Assembly: GCA_937773775.1 (NCBI GenBank)
Contig: CALJVL010000012.1
Span: 1 to 64,000 of the forward strand
Direction of reading: 5' to 3'
From: an uncultured Flavobacterium sp.
GTDB lineage: Bacteria; Bacteroidota; Bacteroidia; Flavobacteriales; Flavobacteriaceae
DNA length: 64,000 bases
Positions 53,813 to 63,591 of this stretch are shown piece after piece; position 1 is the stretch's first letter; every line of letters begins with the position of its first letter. The notes under the pieces are model-generated. The model was not told the DNA's origin and did no database searches. It worked only from the letters and a program-made list of their open reading frames with translations. The position numbers and the translations under genes are program-made.

Positions 53813-54727
53813 ATGAAAAAAGAAAAAGAAATATTAAAATGGCTAAATGGCGATCTTTCCAGTGAGGAAATTGAGGATTTAAAGAAATCCGAAAGTTTTG
53901 AAACACTTGAAAAAATCGCACATTACGCATCCAACATGGAAACTCCAAAAGTGGATGCAGAAGCAGCCTTAGATCAATTTAAAGCTCGAAATAAAACTAA
54001 AAAAGAAACTAAAGTTAGAAGTTTAAACTTCAAAACACTTTATGGAGTAGCTGCGGCATTGGTAGTACTATTAACTAGTGCTTATTTCTTGTTTTACGCT
54101 ACTTCAACTTCATTTGAAACTCAGATAGCGCAAACAAAAACATTCCAACTTCCAGATGATTCTGAAGTAGTATTAAATGCATCTTCAAAAATAACGTACA
54201 ATGAAAGAAAGTGGGCTAAAAAACGCGCATTGACTTTGGAAGGAGAAGCCTATTTCCAAGTTAAAAAAGGACAAACATTTAGTGTAAATACCACCGATGG
54301 TATCGTAAAAGTACTAGGAACCCATTTTAATGTAAAACAACGCAAGAATTATTTTGAAGTGAGTTGTTTTGAAGGTTTAGTTAGCGTAACCCATAAAAAC
54401 GAAACGATAAAATTACCAGCAGGAAAAACCTTTCGATTGATTAATGACACTATGGAAGCCGTCGCCGAGTCAAACGCAGAAAATCCTTCTTGGATGCAGC
54501 AGGAGTCAAGTTTTGACCGTATTCCGTTAGATCAGGTGATTGCAGAACTACAGCGCCAATACGATATTAAAATAAAAACGGAAGGCGTTGACACTTCAAA
54601 ATTGTTTACAGGAAGTTTTACCCATAAAGATAAAAAAATAGCGCTCGATGCGATTACCATTCCGCTTAAACTAAGTTATAAACTAGAAGGCAAAACCGTT
54701 ATATTTTACAACTATGGAGTTAAATAA
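53813..54727 (+). CDS. FecR family anti-sigma factor
   Basis: A 304-residue inner-membrane protein. Residues 1-68 are the cytosolic anti-sigma segment, a transmembrane helix spans about 68-92, and the periplasmic FecR domain (about 100-300) includes FQLPDDSEVVLNASSKITYN, VNTTDGIVKVLGTHFNVKQR and the C-terminal DUF4974. It relays the signal from the TonB receptor, whose start codon overlaps it by 14 bp. Confidence 0.95.
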   Translation: MKKEKEILKWLNGDLSSEEIEDLKKSESFETLEKIAHYASNMETPKVDAEAALDQFKARNKTKKETKVRSLNFKTLYGVAAALVVLLTSAYFLFYATSTSFETQIAQTKTFQLPDDSEVVLNASSKITYNERKWAKKRALTLEGEAYFQVKKGQTFSVNTTDGIVKVLGTHFNVKQRKNYFEVSCFEGLVSVTHKNETIKLPAGKTFRLINDTMEAVAESNAENPSWMQQESSFDRIPLDQVIAELQRQYDIKIKTEGVDTSKLFTGSFTHKDKKIALDAITIPLKLSYKLEGKTVIFYNYGVK

Positions 54728-57242
54728 ATACTTACTTTATTTACTGCTATTTATAACAAGTATAACCCATGCCCAAAAAGCAACTGATAAAATACCGCTA
54801 ACAGCTATTATAAGTTCGATAGAGCAACAGTTTGATGTAAAATTCTCTTATGCCGTCGAAGATGTAGCCGGAATTTCAATCGAAAAACCCTTAGCTACTC
54901 TAACGCTAAAAGAAACAATAGATTACCTCAACTCTAAAGTGCTTTTAAACTTTAAAGCCTTAGATAATCGCTATGTAACCGTTTCTGTACTTAATAAAAC
55001 AATTCCAGTTTGTGGTACTGTCATTTCAGAAGAATTAAAAACGCCTCTTGCTGGCACTACAATACGCATAGGAAACACAATTACAACAACCAATAAAAAT
55101 GGTTTCTTTACGATTCCTACTGTTCCAATAACCGAAACAATTTCAATTTCTTATCTTGGTTATGAAACAAAACAGTATACAGCCAATCAGTTATTCTCAA
55201 CTAGCGAGAACTGTAAAAAACTGTTTTTAAAAACTAGTAATGAAGAACTCAATCAGGTATTGATTAATGTGTACTTGACACCAGGTTTACAAAAATACTT
55301 AGATGGAAGCACGGTTTTGAACACAAAGAAATTCGGAATTTTACCTGGATTAATTGAGCCAGACGTGTTGCAATCAATACAAGCATTACCTGGAGTCGAA
55401 AGCACCAATGAAAGTATTGCTAATATCAATGTGCGCGGAGGCACAAACGACCAAAATTTAATGATTTGGGACAATATAAAAATGTACCATTCGGGTCATT
55501 TCTTCGGACTCATATCTGCCTATAATCCCAATACAACCAATAAGGTAATTGTCACTAAAAACGGAACTAGCGCGGAATATAGTGACGGCGTTTCCAGCAC
55601 TATCAATATGTTTACCAATGATAAAGTAAATCCTACTTTTTCAGGAGGTGCAGGAATTAATGGTATCAACACCGATACTTTTTTGACTATTCCCTTAGCT
55701 AAAAACTTAGAAATTGATATTTCTGGCAGGCGTTCCGTAACAGATCTTTTTGGCACGCCTACTTTCACCAACTATTACAAACGAAGTTTTCAGGATAGTG
55801 AGATAAATGCTGACAACAATCAAAACAACACCACATCCGACTTCTATTTTTATGATTATACTGCCAAAATTCTTTTTGATCTGAATGAAAAACACCAGTT
55901 CAGAGCCAATCTCATTGCTATTAATAACGAATTGGATTACGCAGAATATAATTCGAATGGCAGTAATTCAGAAAACAAAGCCAGTACACTTTCGCAAAAG
56001 AATATTGGGTATGGTGGAAACTGGAAAGCACAGTGGAATCCTAAATTCGGTACAAACCTCATCAGTTATTTTTCTAAATACAATATCGATGCTACCGACC
56101 TTAGAATAGAAACGGACCAACGGCAAACCGAAGCCAATGAAGTTCTGGAAACCGGCCTAAAGCTGAATGCACATTACAATGCTACCCAATACTTCAACCT
56201 ATTAGCAGGATATGAGTTTAATGAAACAGGAATGCTCAACCAGACTACCGTTAGCGCTCCATCCTACTCTAGCACTAAGAAAGATGTTTTGGACAAACAC
56301 GGTCTTTTTGCCGAAGGAGAATACCATAAAAACAACACCTATTTTAGAGTTGGTGTTCGCTTAAATTATTTTCAAAAGTTTGAAGAGATATTGGTTGAAC
56401 CAAGGATAAACATCAGACAACAGCTATCTAGCGAATTTGCATTAAAACTGGAAGGTGAATTTAAAAACCAAACTGCAACTCAAATTATCGATTTTGAAGA
56501 TGATTTTTTGGGCGTCGAAAAAAGACGTTGGGTATTAGTTAATAATGAAAGTATTCCCATCGCTACCAGCAAACAAGGATCGTTTGGAATGGAATTCAAC
56601 AAAAACAAACTCAATGTCGATCTAACGGGTTTTTACAAAATAGTGGATGGTATAACCGCTTCGAATCAGGGTTTTTATAATAATTTTCAATACAAAAAAG
56701 CGTATGGTAGTTACACCGCAAAAGGAATTGAATTTTTGGCGAATAGGACTTCGGGGCAATTTAGTACCTGGGTAAGTTACACCTTCAGTATAAACGATTA
56801 TCAGTTTGACAGCTTCACTCCTTCTGAGTTCCCAAATAACACTGATATTAGACATTCTACCTCTTTTGGAATCAACTATGACATCAACAGTAATTTCAAA
56901 GTCTCTCTTGGTGGAATTTGGAGAAATGGACAGCCTTATACCATACCTCTTGAAGGAAATGAAACGGTACAAAACGGCAATACGACAATGGTGAATTATG
57001 ATTCCCCAAACAGCCAAAACCTCGATGCCTTTATGCGACTGGATGCTTCGCTGAGTTATAACTTCAATTTCACTACTGGCATAAAAGGAATTTTACGTGC
57101 AGGGATAATTAATATCACCGACCAAGACAACGTAATAAATCGCTATTACAAAGTAGATCCCAGCGATTCTAAAAACACAGTCCAAGTAAACAACAAATCC
57201 CTAGGCATGACCCCTAATGTCAGTTTTAGAGTGAATTTTTAA
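54714..57242 (+). CDS. TonB-dependent receptor with FecA-like signalling domain
   Basis: An 842-residue outer-membrane receptor. After the signal peptide, a secretin/TonB short N-terminal (STN) domain (about 25-85; VKFSYAVEDVAGISIEKPLA) contacts FecR. Next a carboxypeptidase-like domain (about 100-185), then the plug (INVRGGTNDQNLMIWDNIKM) and the barrel. The STN domain makes this a transducing receptor: ligand uptake triggers sigma release. It is FecA/SusC-like but no SusD partner follows. The ligand is unknown. Confidence 0.95.
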   Translation: MELNKYLLYLLLFITSITHAQKATDKIPLTAIISSIEQQFDVKFSYAVEDVAGISIEKPLATLTLKETIDYLNSKVLLNFKALDNRYVTVSVLNKTIPVCGTVISEELKTPLAGTTIRIGNTITTTNKNGFFTIPTVPITETISISYLGYETKQYTANQLFSTSENCKKLFLKTSNEELNQVLINVYLTPGLQKYLDGSTVLNTKKFGILPGLIEPDVLQSIQALPGVESTNESIANINVRGGTNDQNLMIWDNIKMYHSGHFFGLISAYNPNTTNKVIVTKNGTSAEYSDGVSSTINMFTNDKVNPTFSGGAGINGINTDTFLTIPLAKNLEIDISGRRSVTDLFGTPTFTNYYKRSFQDSEINADNNQNNTTSDFYFYDYTAKILFDLNEKHQFRANLIAINNELDYAEYNSNGSNSENKASTLSQKNIGYGGNWKAQWNPKFGTNLISYFSKYNIDATDLRIETDQRQTEANEVLETGLKLNAHYNATQYFNLLAGYEFNETGMLNQTTVSAPSYSSTKKDVLDKHGLFAEGEYHKNNTYFRVGVRLNYFQKFEEILVEPRINIRQQLSSEFALKLEGEFKNQTATQIIDFEDDFLGVEKRRWVLVNNESIPIATSKQGSFGMEFNKNKLNVDLTGFYKIVDGITASNQGFYNNFQYKKAYGSYTAKGIEFLANRTSGQFSTWVSYTFSINDYQFDSFTPSEFPNNTDIRHSTSFGINYDINSNFKVSLGGIWRNGQPYTIPLEGNETVQNGNTTMVNYDSPNSQNLDAFMRLDASLSYNFNFTTGIKGILRAGIINITDQDNVINRYYKVDPSDSKNTVQVNNKSLGMTPNVSFRVNF

Positions 57243-57517
57243 GCAAAAACAGTATTGTTCTTTATTCCTATTAACCATTATTATAAGAATAGTACTAAAA
57301 AAAAGGCTATTATTGCAAAAAAAATCTATATCTTCGATAGAAGTTCCGTTTCAAATAGCGACGATCCAACCTAATTTGTTTGTTTGTATAGTAGCTATTT
57401 TATGATGATTATAGACGAGTTGCTAGTCATTATAAAGTTCTTAATATTTATTATTTTAACTTTTTAAATAAAATTCGACTTCTAATTAATAATAAACTAT
57501 TACTAAAAAATATAAAT

Positions 57518-57703
57518 ATGGATTACTTCTTTACAGGTTTATTTGCTTTGGCAGCATTTTACAGTATAAAAAATGTGAAAACAAAGAAAATGAAACAGAT
57601 TTATATTGGACTATATACTTCACTATTTATTATTGGATTTGCTTATTTTTCCGGAGAGCACCTAGGAGAAGCCATTTACCATTTAACTCATTCCAATCAG
57701 TAA
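57518..57703 (+). CDS. Small membrane protein
   Basis: A 61-residue protein with two hydrophobic helices (about 4-17, LFALAAFYSIK; and 27-45, IYIGLYTSLFIIGFAYF) and a KTKKMK loop, giving a hairpin in the membrane. No family recognised. Ahead lies an AT-rich 275-bp gap without a clear promoter. Confidence 0.55.
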   Translation: MDYFFTGLFALAAFYSIKNVKTKKMKQIYIGLYTSLFIIGFAYFSGEHLGEAIYHLTHSNQ

Positions 57704-57726
57704 AATAATTAATTCTTCCAATAAAA

Positions 57727-58341
57727 AAACTAAAAATTATTGGAAAAATACTCAACACTAAAAAAATAAATTATTCTTCAAATTTGACTGAAGATAATTT
57801 AAGGCGAAAAATTGACGTCATCTTTGAGCAAAGTACCGCAAGCCTTTTTGGAAAATTTATAAGCCTTAATGAGTTTGCACTTTATGACAAATGACCTTAT
57901 CTAAAGTGGTACGGAGTAAACTTTAAAAGAAAAACGGCTTGTTTACAGGAGAAAATAAAAAACAAACAATTTCCTTTACTGTACCACAAATGTACCGCAT
58001 CAAAACTTGAGACAATTGATATTGATTCCGTTTCTCAAGCTTTATGCTTATTAGTCTCCTTGTTTATTCCTTATGAATTTAAAACAAAATTATCTCCCTC
58101 TTATGAGAAAGCCATTAAAGGGTATTATTTAAATTTAGAAAAATTTATTAGCCTTCAGGATTCTGAAAAATCTTATTATTTACCTTCAAAACAAGAATAG
58201 GCAATGGATGCTTCAGAAAATGAAATTTGGACTAATTATCAAAATGGAGAAAACCAAATTATGAAAAGCATAGAAGAGAAACAAGCACCTTTATGCTGGC
58301 AAAAATATAAGGGAACTTATTTGTCTTTTTTTATTGTTTGA
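57727..58341 (+). pseudogene. Unrecognised gene with two in-frame stops
   Basis: One frame reads on for about 200 codons: ILNTKKINYSSNLTEDNLRR...SLFGKFISLNEFALYDK, then TGA (57892-57894), continuing PYLKWYGVNFKRKTACLQEK...SVSQALCLLVSLFIPYEFKT to TAG (58198-58200) and on to TGA at 58339-58341. The coding character is clear, but I find no ATG and do not recognise the family. Both stops are substitutions in one frame. The gene is therefore degraded. Confidence 0.6.
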
Positions 58342-58474
58342 TGGTGAAGTGGTTTAAATCCTAAAACGAATATCAATCCATTCCTAAGGTAGTCACAAGA
58401 TGACAAAACCTCGTCTAAGACTTTTAAAATAAATGTAATTAATGTACCTTGCTAACCTATATAAAAGTGAAATT

Positions 58475-60319
58475 ATGAAAGAGAATAAAATGCTGAATTA
58501 CATCAAAAATGTATTAGAAAATATGCCAGCCGGTTGGTTAAATCTAACAACGCATCGTCTAGACATTTATGATGAAAAATTAGCCAAAACACAATTTTTA
58601 GAAGAGTTTGAGCTATTGTTTAATGACAACAATTCTGAATCATCAGCACTCAATGTATTACACACTGCTTACGACTATATTCGATTAGGTCATCCGCTAT
58701 CTTGTATACTAGAATGGGGAATTGCTAACTTAAATAATCTACAGGCAAAAAATGTAATAAGCTTTTCTTCAAAGACCGTTCCTGTTTTAGCAATTCTAAG
58801 AAAAAATTTATTAGATAATAAAAACACTCAGATTTTTTATACTGGAGAGTTACCCGAATTTTTTAATGCAGAAATACTGCGCTATGTTTATGGTTATAAA
58901 TTTGACTTAAAGCATATTAATACAGTAGATGAGATTCCCGCATTTGATGGAAGTACCATTTTTATTTCACAACAAGATGAAATTAGTACTATTGCTACCA
59001 ACCCAAACATAGACTTTTTTATCAATATTCATCCTCACTTTGGAAGTGTTTTATTAGTACAAGGCAAACAAAATGAAAGTTACATTTCAGAAATTCAACA
59101 TGTACGTAGAAGAGAGACTATCGCAATGACGCCTACCAACTGTCTTGCTGCCTTAAATACTCTATTAGACCAACCTACTTTTGATACTAGTAAAAGTACC
59201 CTCAAGGCAAACAAAACCTTGGTCTTAGATTCAATTGTAGGGATTACTGGCACAACGACAAAGCCATTAGTTGCTTCTAGTGGACTATCTATTCAATATG
59301 CTATAATGATGGGGCTAGTTCACGATGCTTTAGAAAACCATAAAGGAAAATCAATAAAGTTTATTGTTCCTCCCAATTGTTATGGTGGTACAAATGACCA
59401 AGCAAGACGCGTCGCTGCTTGTATTGAAAATGTAGAAGTAGTCGATTTACCAGTCGATGGTGATAACGAAATGGTTCAAAGTATTGATGTCATTTTAGAT
59501 AAAATGGCACATGAAGATGCTATCCCGTATATCATTGCAGAAATTCCAACAAACCCTCGAGTTGAAGTTCCAAATCTTATAAACTTAAAAAATGCTTTAA
59601 GTAAAGTGCGTAAAACTGCAATTGGTGAAGTCGCAATAGATCCTGTTTTTATTTTAGATCAAACATTTTGTCCTAACGTACATTTTTTAGGTGAAAATGA
59701 AATACTATCAAGCGTTAGTACCATTTCATATGTAAGTGGTTCTAAATTTCCAAGTGGTGGGCAATGTACTGCTGGCTACTGTGTAGGAAATCATAAAACG
59801 GAAGATTTGATGGAGAAAATAGAATTGCATCTCGAACTTTGCGATAACGAGGCTACCAATCTTCAATATGAAATATTAGCAAAACAATTGCCCTCAATGA
59901 ATCAAAGAATTAAGGAGGCGTATACAAACACACGTGAATTTGTAAACTTTATCCACACGGCCTTGCCAGCGGCAAAAATTAATTTTGTTTCAGAAGAACT
60001 AGCAAATCAAGGATTTACCCCATCTGTATTTTCATTAGACCTTCCTACTAAAGGAAATACGGATGAAGAAAAAGAATCTTATAAAAGAGAATTAAATCTT
60101 AAGCTGATTAATTTAATGATTACTGAAATTCCTAATGAAAGTAAGTTCTGTGTGAGCTACGGTCAATTAAAAGGATGTTACTGGACGATACCTGCAACAT
60201 CTACTCAAGGGACTACTAAAGAAGGTGACAAAGACTATATTGTTCGTGCTTCACTTTCTCCTAACATAGATTTGGAGCGCCATAAACAGGTATTTTTAGA
60301 CTTTGTTAAACAAATATAA
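58475..60319 (+). CDS. Large PLP-dependent enzyme of the Cys/Met metabolism fold
   Basis: A 614-residue protein. I take the ATG at 58475 (MKENKMLNYIKNVL); an upstream ATG at 58442 adds eleven residues. The C-terminal ~400 residues have a PLP-binding pattern, with the likely Lys in SYVSGSKFPSGGQCTAGYC (Lys424) and upstream VGITGTTTKPLVASSGLSIQ. Family members (cystathionine gamma-synthase, beta-lyase) are ~390 residues, so the N-terminal ~200 are extra and may be a degenerate duplicate or partner-binding part. The substrate is uncertain. A strong hairpin terminator follows at 60325. Confidence 0.8.
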   Translation: MKENKMLNYIKNVLENMPAGWLNLTTHRLDIYDEKLAKTQFLEEFELLFNDNNSESSALNVLHTAYDYIRLGHPLSCILEWGIANLNNLQAKNVISFSSKTVPVLAILRKNLLDNKNTQIFYTGELPEFFNAEILRYVYGYKFDLKHINTVDEIPAFDGSTIFISQQDEISTIATNPNIDFFINIHPHFGSVLLVQGKQNESYISEIQHVRRRETIAMTPTNCLAALNTLLDQPTFDTSKSTLKANKTLVLDSIVGITGTTTKPLVASSGLSIQYAIMMGLVHDALENHKGKSIKFIVPPNCYGGTNDQARRVAACIENVEVVDLPVDGDNEMVQSIDVILDKMAHEDAIPYIIAEIPTNPRVEVPNLINLKNALSKVRKTAIGEVAIDPVFILDQTFCPNVHFLGENEILSSVSTISYVSGSKFPSGGQCTAGYCVGNHKTEDLMEKIELHLELCDNEATNLQYEILAKQLPSMNQRIKEAYTNTREFVNFIHTALPAAKINFVSEELANQGFTPSVFSLDLPTKGNTDEEKESYKRELNLKLINLMITEIPNESKFCVSYGQLKGCYWTIPATSTQGTTKEGDKDYIVRASLSPNIDLERHKQVFLDFVKQI

Positions 60320-60324
60320 CTAAG

Positions 60325-60353
60325 AGGGAGGCCTTATAGCCTCCCAATTTTTT
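60325..60353 (+). terminator. Terminator after the PLP enzyme
   Basis: GGGAGGC (60326-60332) pairs with GCCTCCC (60339-60345), followed by AATTTTTTC. Confidence 0.85.
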
Positions 60354-60414
60354 CATATTATTAAGTGTTTTATTTTAGCATGACCTGCTAATGCTCTTGG
60401 TTCTTATTCAATAG

Positions 60415-60954
60415 CCGTTTTTTACAGAGGCAAAAAATATAGACGAGCAATTCCTCCTTGTTATAATTTCTCACGGCAATTGGTTCCCCTTATTTGTACC
60501 GGACAATTAGCACATTTTTAGCAAAAAACGGTTATATCGTAGCAATGTTAGAACATTACGAAAACAACCGAAACAATAATGAATTAGAAAAAAGTGTTTA
60601 AAATCTTCAATAGAGGCTGCGAAATCTTAGTTTGGCAATTGTAATGGCTCCAGCAGCAACTTACTACCTTCATGAAAGTTCCTTGCACCAAGTAAATATT
60701 CCCACCTTATTATTCATCGCAGAACGAGACCATTACACACCAAAAGAATGAACAGCAGATGTTATTTTAAATAGTGTTCCTGATAAATCAAAAGTGCCGC
60801 TCAAAGTTATAAGGAACGCAAGACATTTTTCATTTATTAGTCCATTTCCAGCAACAATGAAATCCCCAAGTTTCTCCTATAAACAGACCTAAATGACTTT
60901 GACAAAGAAGCATTTCATAAAGAGTTGCCATTAGAAATATTTAACTTTTTATAG
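60415..60954 (+). pseudogene. Decayed alpha/beta hydrolase (dienelactone-hydrolase-like)
   Basis: Fragments of one protein lie in three frames. FLLVIISHGN then, after a one-base insertion (AATTGGTT), GSPYLYRTISTFLAKNGYIV and EHYENNRNNNELEKSV; then VMAPAATYYLHESSLHQVNI and PTLLFIAERDHYTPKE (acid residue motif) before TGA (60750), and finally DKEAFHKELPLEIFNFL ending in TAG at 60952-60954. The nucleophile elbow is missing, so part is deleted. Not functional. Confidence 0.8.
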
Positions 60955-61055
60955 TAAAAACTAAGTACAAAATAGTAGATGTGCAATAGCATTAGAAATC
61001 TAAATTTTTAGGTTTTAAAGCGCTTTTTCCCTAAGCGAAACCTTTCCCAAAACAG

Positions 61056-61979
61056 CTAATACTGCTCATGCCAACTAAAATTATCCTGAATAATTTGTGC
61101 TTTTTCTTTCTTTAAATAATCTAAAAAAGCGAGGGAGACAGGCGAGTGCTTTTTACCTTTCAGCCATATTAAACTCCAAGTTGTTTTAATAGGAAGCCCT
61201 TTAATTGGGATTATTTGTAGTTCATTATTTTGCAGTTCACTTCTTATTCCTATCAACGGCATGATAGAACAACCTAAACCAGCCAATAATGCTTGCTTAA
61301 CTGCTTCGTTAGATGTTAGCTCCATTTTCTTTAGCACCGATATGTTATTTCGTTCAATAAAACTCACCATAGTTTGTCTTGTACCTGAACCTTTTTCTCT
61401 GAAAATTAAAGGCGAATCAGTGAATATTTCTGAAATGCTAACCCCTTTTTTAAATTTCGTTTTCATGTCGTTTACTAAGAACAACTTGTTTTGAAGCAAA
61501 TCTAATTTTTCGATTTTCAGAGTATCAGGCAAGATTGATACCAGCGCAAAGTCGACTTCATTATTTACTAAACTCTCCACCACCTTATTCTTATTCGTCA
61601 CATCCATTAATAATTCTATATCTGAATGTTGTTTCATAAAATCAGTGAGGAAATAGGGCATGATATACTTACCAGTCGACACCACTGAAAACTTCAGACG
61701 ACCTGATAATTGTCCTTTATAGGCCGATGTTTTATAGTTGATTGCATACACTTGATTGATGATGTTTTCGGCAGCTTCGGCAATTTCCCTACCAAAATCG
61801 GTGATGTATATTTTCCTGCCAAGTACCTCTGTTAACGGTATTTCAAATTGATCTTGGAAATTTTTTAGTTGAATAGAAACTGCTGGTTGGGTTAGGTGCA
61901 ACTCTTCTGCAGCCCTAGTTACACTTTCTGTTTGAACGATTTTCAGAAATATCTGTAATTGATGTAGTGTATAATTCAT
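61056..61979 (-). CDS. LysR family transcriptional regulator
   Basis: A 307-residue regulator. The winged HTH is in residues 1-60 (LHQLQIFLKIVQTESVTRAAEELHLTQPAVSIQLKNFQ). The effector domain spans ~90-295, with FREKGSGTRQTMVSFI and AVKQALLAGLGCSIMP, similar to CbbR/CysB-type members that sense metabolites. It diverges from the prohibitin-icd operon with a 98-bp gap that carries its likely operator. Intact. Confidence 0.93.
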   Translation of the reverse strand: MNYTLHQLQIFLKIVQTESVTRAAEELHLTQPAVSIQLKNFQDQFEIPLTEVLGRKIYITDFGREIAEAAENIINQVYAINYKTSAYKGQLSGRLKFSVVSTGKYIMPYFLTDFMKQHSDIELLMDVTNKNKVVESLVNNEVDFALVSILPDTLKIEKLDLLQNKLFLVNDMKTKFKKGVSISEIFTDSPLIFREKGSGTRQTMVSFIERNNISVLKKMELTSNEAVKQALLAGLGCSIMPLIGIRSELQNNELQIIPIKGLPIKTTWSLIWLKGKKHSPVSLAFLDYLKKEKAQIIQDNFSWHEQY

Positions 61980-61999
61980 AAATAATTTTAATGGTTTAC

Positions 62000-62049
62000 A
62001 TTACAAATATAAATAAAAATTAATGAACAAAGTTTATGATTTTTGTAAT
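62000..62049. promoter_or_regulatory. Likely LysR operator and divergent promoter
   Basis: ATTACAAAT (62000-62008) and ATTTTTGTAAT (62039-62049) are inverted relative to each other, about 40 bp apart. On the minus strand TATATTTG (62004-62011) fits the -7 box of lysR with TTTG at 62028-62031, spacer 16. Overlap of the site with the promoter suggests LysR autoregulation. Confidence 0.5.
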
Positions 62050-62077
62050 ATAAATTTAATCAGTTTAAATCTTACAT

Positions 62078-62854
62078 ATGAAAACAAACAAAATATTAAG
62101 TGCTTCATTAATTGGATTAATGTTCACTAGTTGCGCAATTATTAGACCAGGTGAGGTTGGTGTAAAACAAAATTTAGGAGTTCTTGCTAATGAGGTAAAA
62201 TCTCAAGGCACTGTTTTCTATAATCCTTTTATTGGAAAAGTAATAAAAACCTCTATTCAAACAAACAACTTAGAGCTTTCCCTGAGTCTTCCTAGTAAAG
62301 AAGGATTGAGTATTACATCCCAAATTTCTATTTTGTATAAATTAGACAAAAGTAGAGTCCCTGATATTATCAGAAATATTGGATTGAACTATGAGTCCAT
62401 AATTGCTAATGTATTTAGATCCGCTTCTGCAGATGTATGTTCTCAATTTTTCGCAAAAGATATGCATTCAGGAATGCGCGCAACAATTGAAAATGAAATC
62501 AAGAACAGAATGGATGAAATATTAGTTCCGCAAGGAATAATCGTTGAATCCGTTTTAATGAAAAGCATTCAATTACCTAATGGTTTATCAGCATCTATAG
62601 AAAGAAAGCTGCAAGCAGAACAAGATGCTATGCGAATGGAATTTGTTTTACAGCAGGAAAAATTAGAAGCAGAAAGAATCATAATTGAAGCCAAAGGAAC
62701 TAGAGATGCCCAAAACATTATTTCTGAAGGCTTAACTGATCAAATTATTAAAATTAGAAGTATTGAAGCATTTAAAGAGTTGTCAAAATCACCTAATAGC
62801 AAAATCATAATAACAGATGGTAAAACGCCATTTTTAATTGACGGTAATATTTAG
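62078..62854 (+). CDS. Prohibitin-like (SPFH/Band 7) lipoprotein
   Basis: A 258-residue protein with a lipobox (LMFTSC19), so lipid-anchored, followed by a Band 7 domain (about 22-200; RPGEVGVKQNLGVLANEV, the FRSASADVCSQFF region) and a helical C-terminal segment (AEQDAMRMEFVLQQEKLEAE). Band 7 proteins organise membrane microdomains. Being a lipoprotein rather than a membrane-hairpin protein is unusual for this family but common in Bacteroidetes. The downstream broken icd gene begins 4 bp after its stop. Confidence 0.85.
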   Translation: MKTNKILSASLIGLMFTSCAIIRPGEVGVKQNLGVLANEVKSQGTVFYNPFIGKVIKTSIQTNNLELSLSLPSKEGLSITSQISILYKLDKSRVPDIIRNIGLNYESIIANVFRSASADVCSQFFAKDMHSGMRATIENEIKNRMDEILVPQGIIVESVLMKSIQLPNGLSASIERKLQAEQDAMRMEFVLQQEKLEAERIIIEAKGTRDAQNIISEGLTDQIIKIRSIEAFKELSKSPNSKIIITDGKTPFLIDGNI

Positions 62855-62858
62855 GAGG

Positions 62859-63524
62859 ATGACAAAGATAACCATTGCAAAAGGACATGGAATAGGTCCT
62901 GCTATAATGGATGTCACTTTAGAAATAATTTTAGCTGCAGGCGCTGCAATTGAATTTGAAGAAATAGAAGTGGCTGAAAAAGTTGAAAATGCTTGGCTCA
63001 AAACCTTAGAAGATGGAGTTCATACTTATGATATTTTTAAAGAAGGCATCAGCAAAGAAAAAGTAGGGACAAAAGAATTTGCCAAAGCAGTAATTGCTAA
63101 TCTTGGCCAAAAGCCATCCATTTTAAACCCAGTTTCCTACTCTACTAATTCTGCTTTAATTCTTCCAAAATACAAACGAAAACCTGCTGCGAAAAAAGAC
63201 TTGGCTGTAATTGACATTTGTACATTGGAATGGAACGAACCAAAATAAATTAGCAGAAAAAAGGAAAAAAAAGAAAGTAGATCTATCAAACTTACAATGA
63301 TTACCATCAAAGGAATCAATGTTTGGCCTGATGGTTTTGAGGAAATCTTTTGTACTGACCATCGGAGATGTCGTTTTAAGCCGAACGGAGATTCTGAAAC
63401 AGAAAAAACAAATATTATTGAATTACTCTTGAGTGCTCTTAATGAAAATATAGAAACCATAAAAACTAAAAACCTATACTCATTTGATTGTAAAGCGTGA
63501 TATTCGCTAAGACAAGACCAATAA
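62859..63524 (+). pseudogene. icd: Isocitrate dehydrogenase (NADP) gene, internally deleted with two stops
   Basis: It begins like a ~480-residue Bacteroidetes isocitrate dehydrogenase (MTKITIAKGHGIGPAIMDVT; normally AKGDGIGPEI). After about residue 46 (EEIEVAEK) it jumps to VENAWLKTLEDGVHTYDIFK, the C-terminal part, so roughly 280 residues with the active site and substrate-binding arginines are gone. TAA at 63246-63248 and TGA at 63498-63500 interrupt the rest; MITIKGINVWPDGFEEIFCT and FDCKA-YSLRQDQ show the frame and the true end at 63524. The organism must rely on another isocitrate dehydrogenase, if any. Confidence 0.88.
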
Positions 63525-63591
63525 TTATTCAAATATAAAAGCTATAATAAATGTTACTATCTATCTCAAAAAGGAGCATAATCCTACTGAA

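Noticed and set aside
62851..62861. AGGAGG next to the icd ATG as a Shine-Dalgarno site
   Set aside because: It abuts the start codon too closely, and Bacteroidetes rarely use SD pairing.
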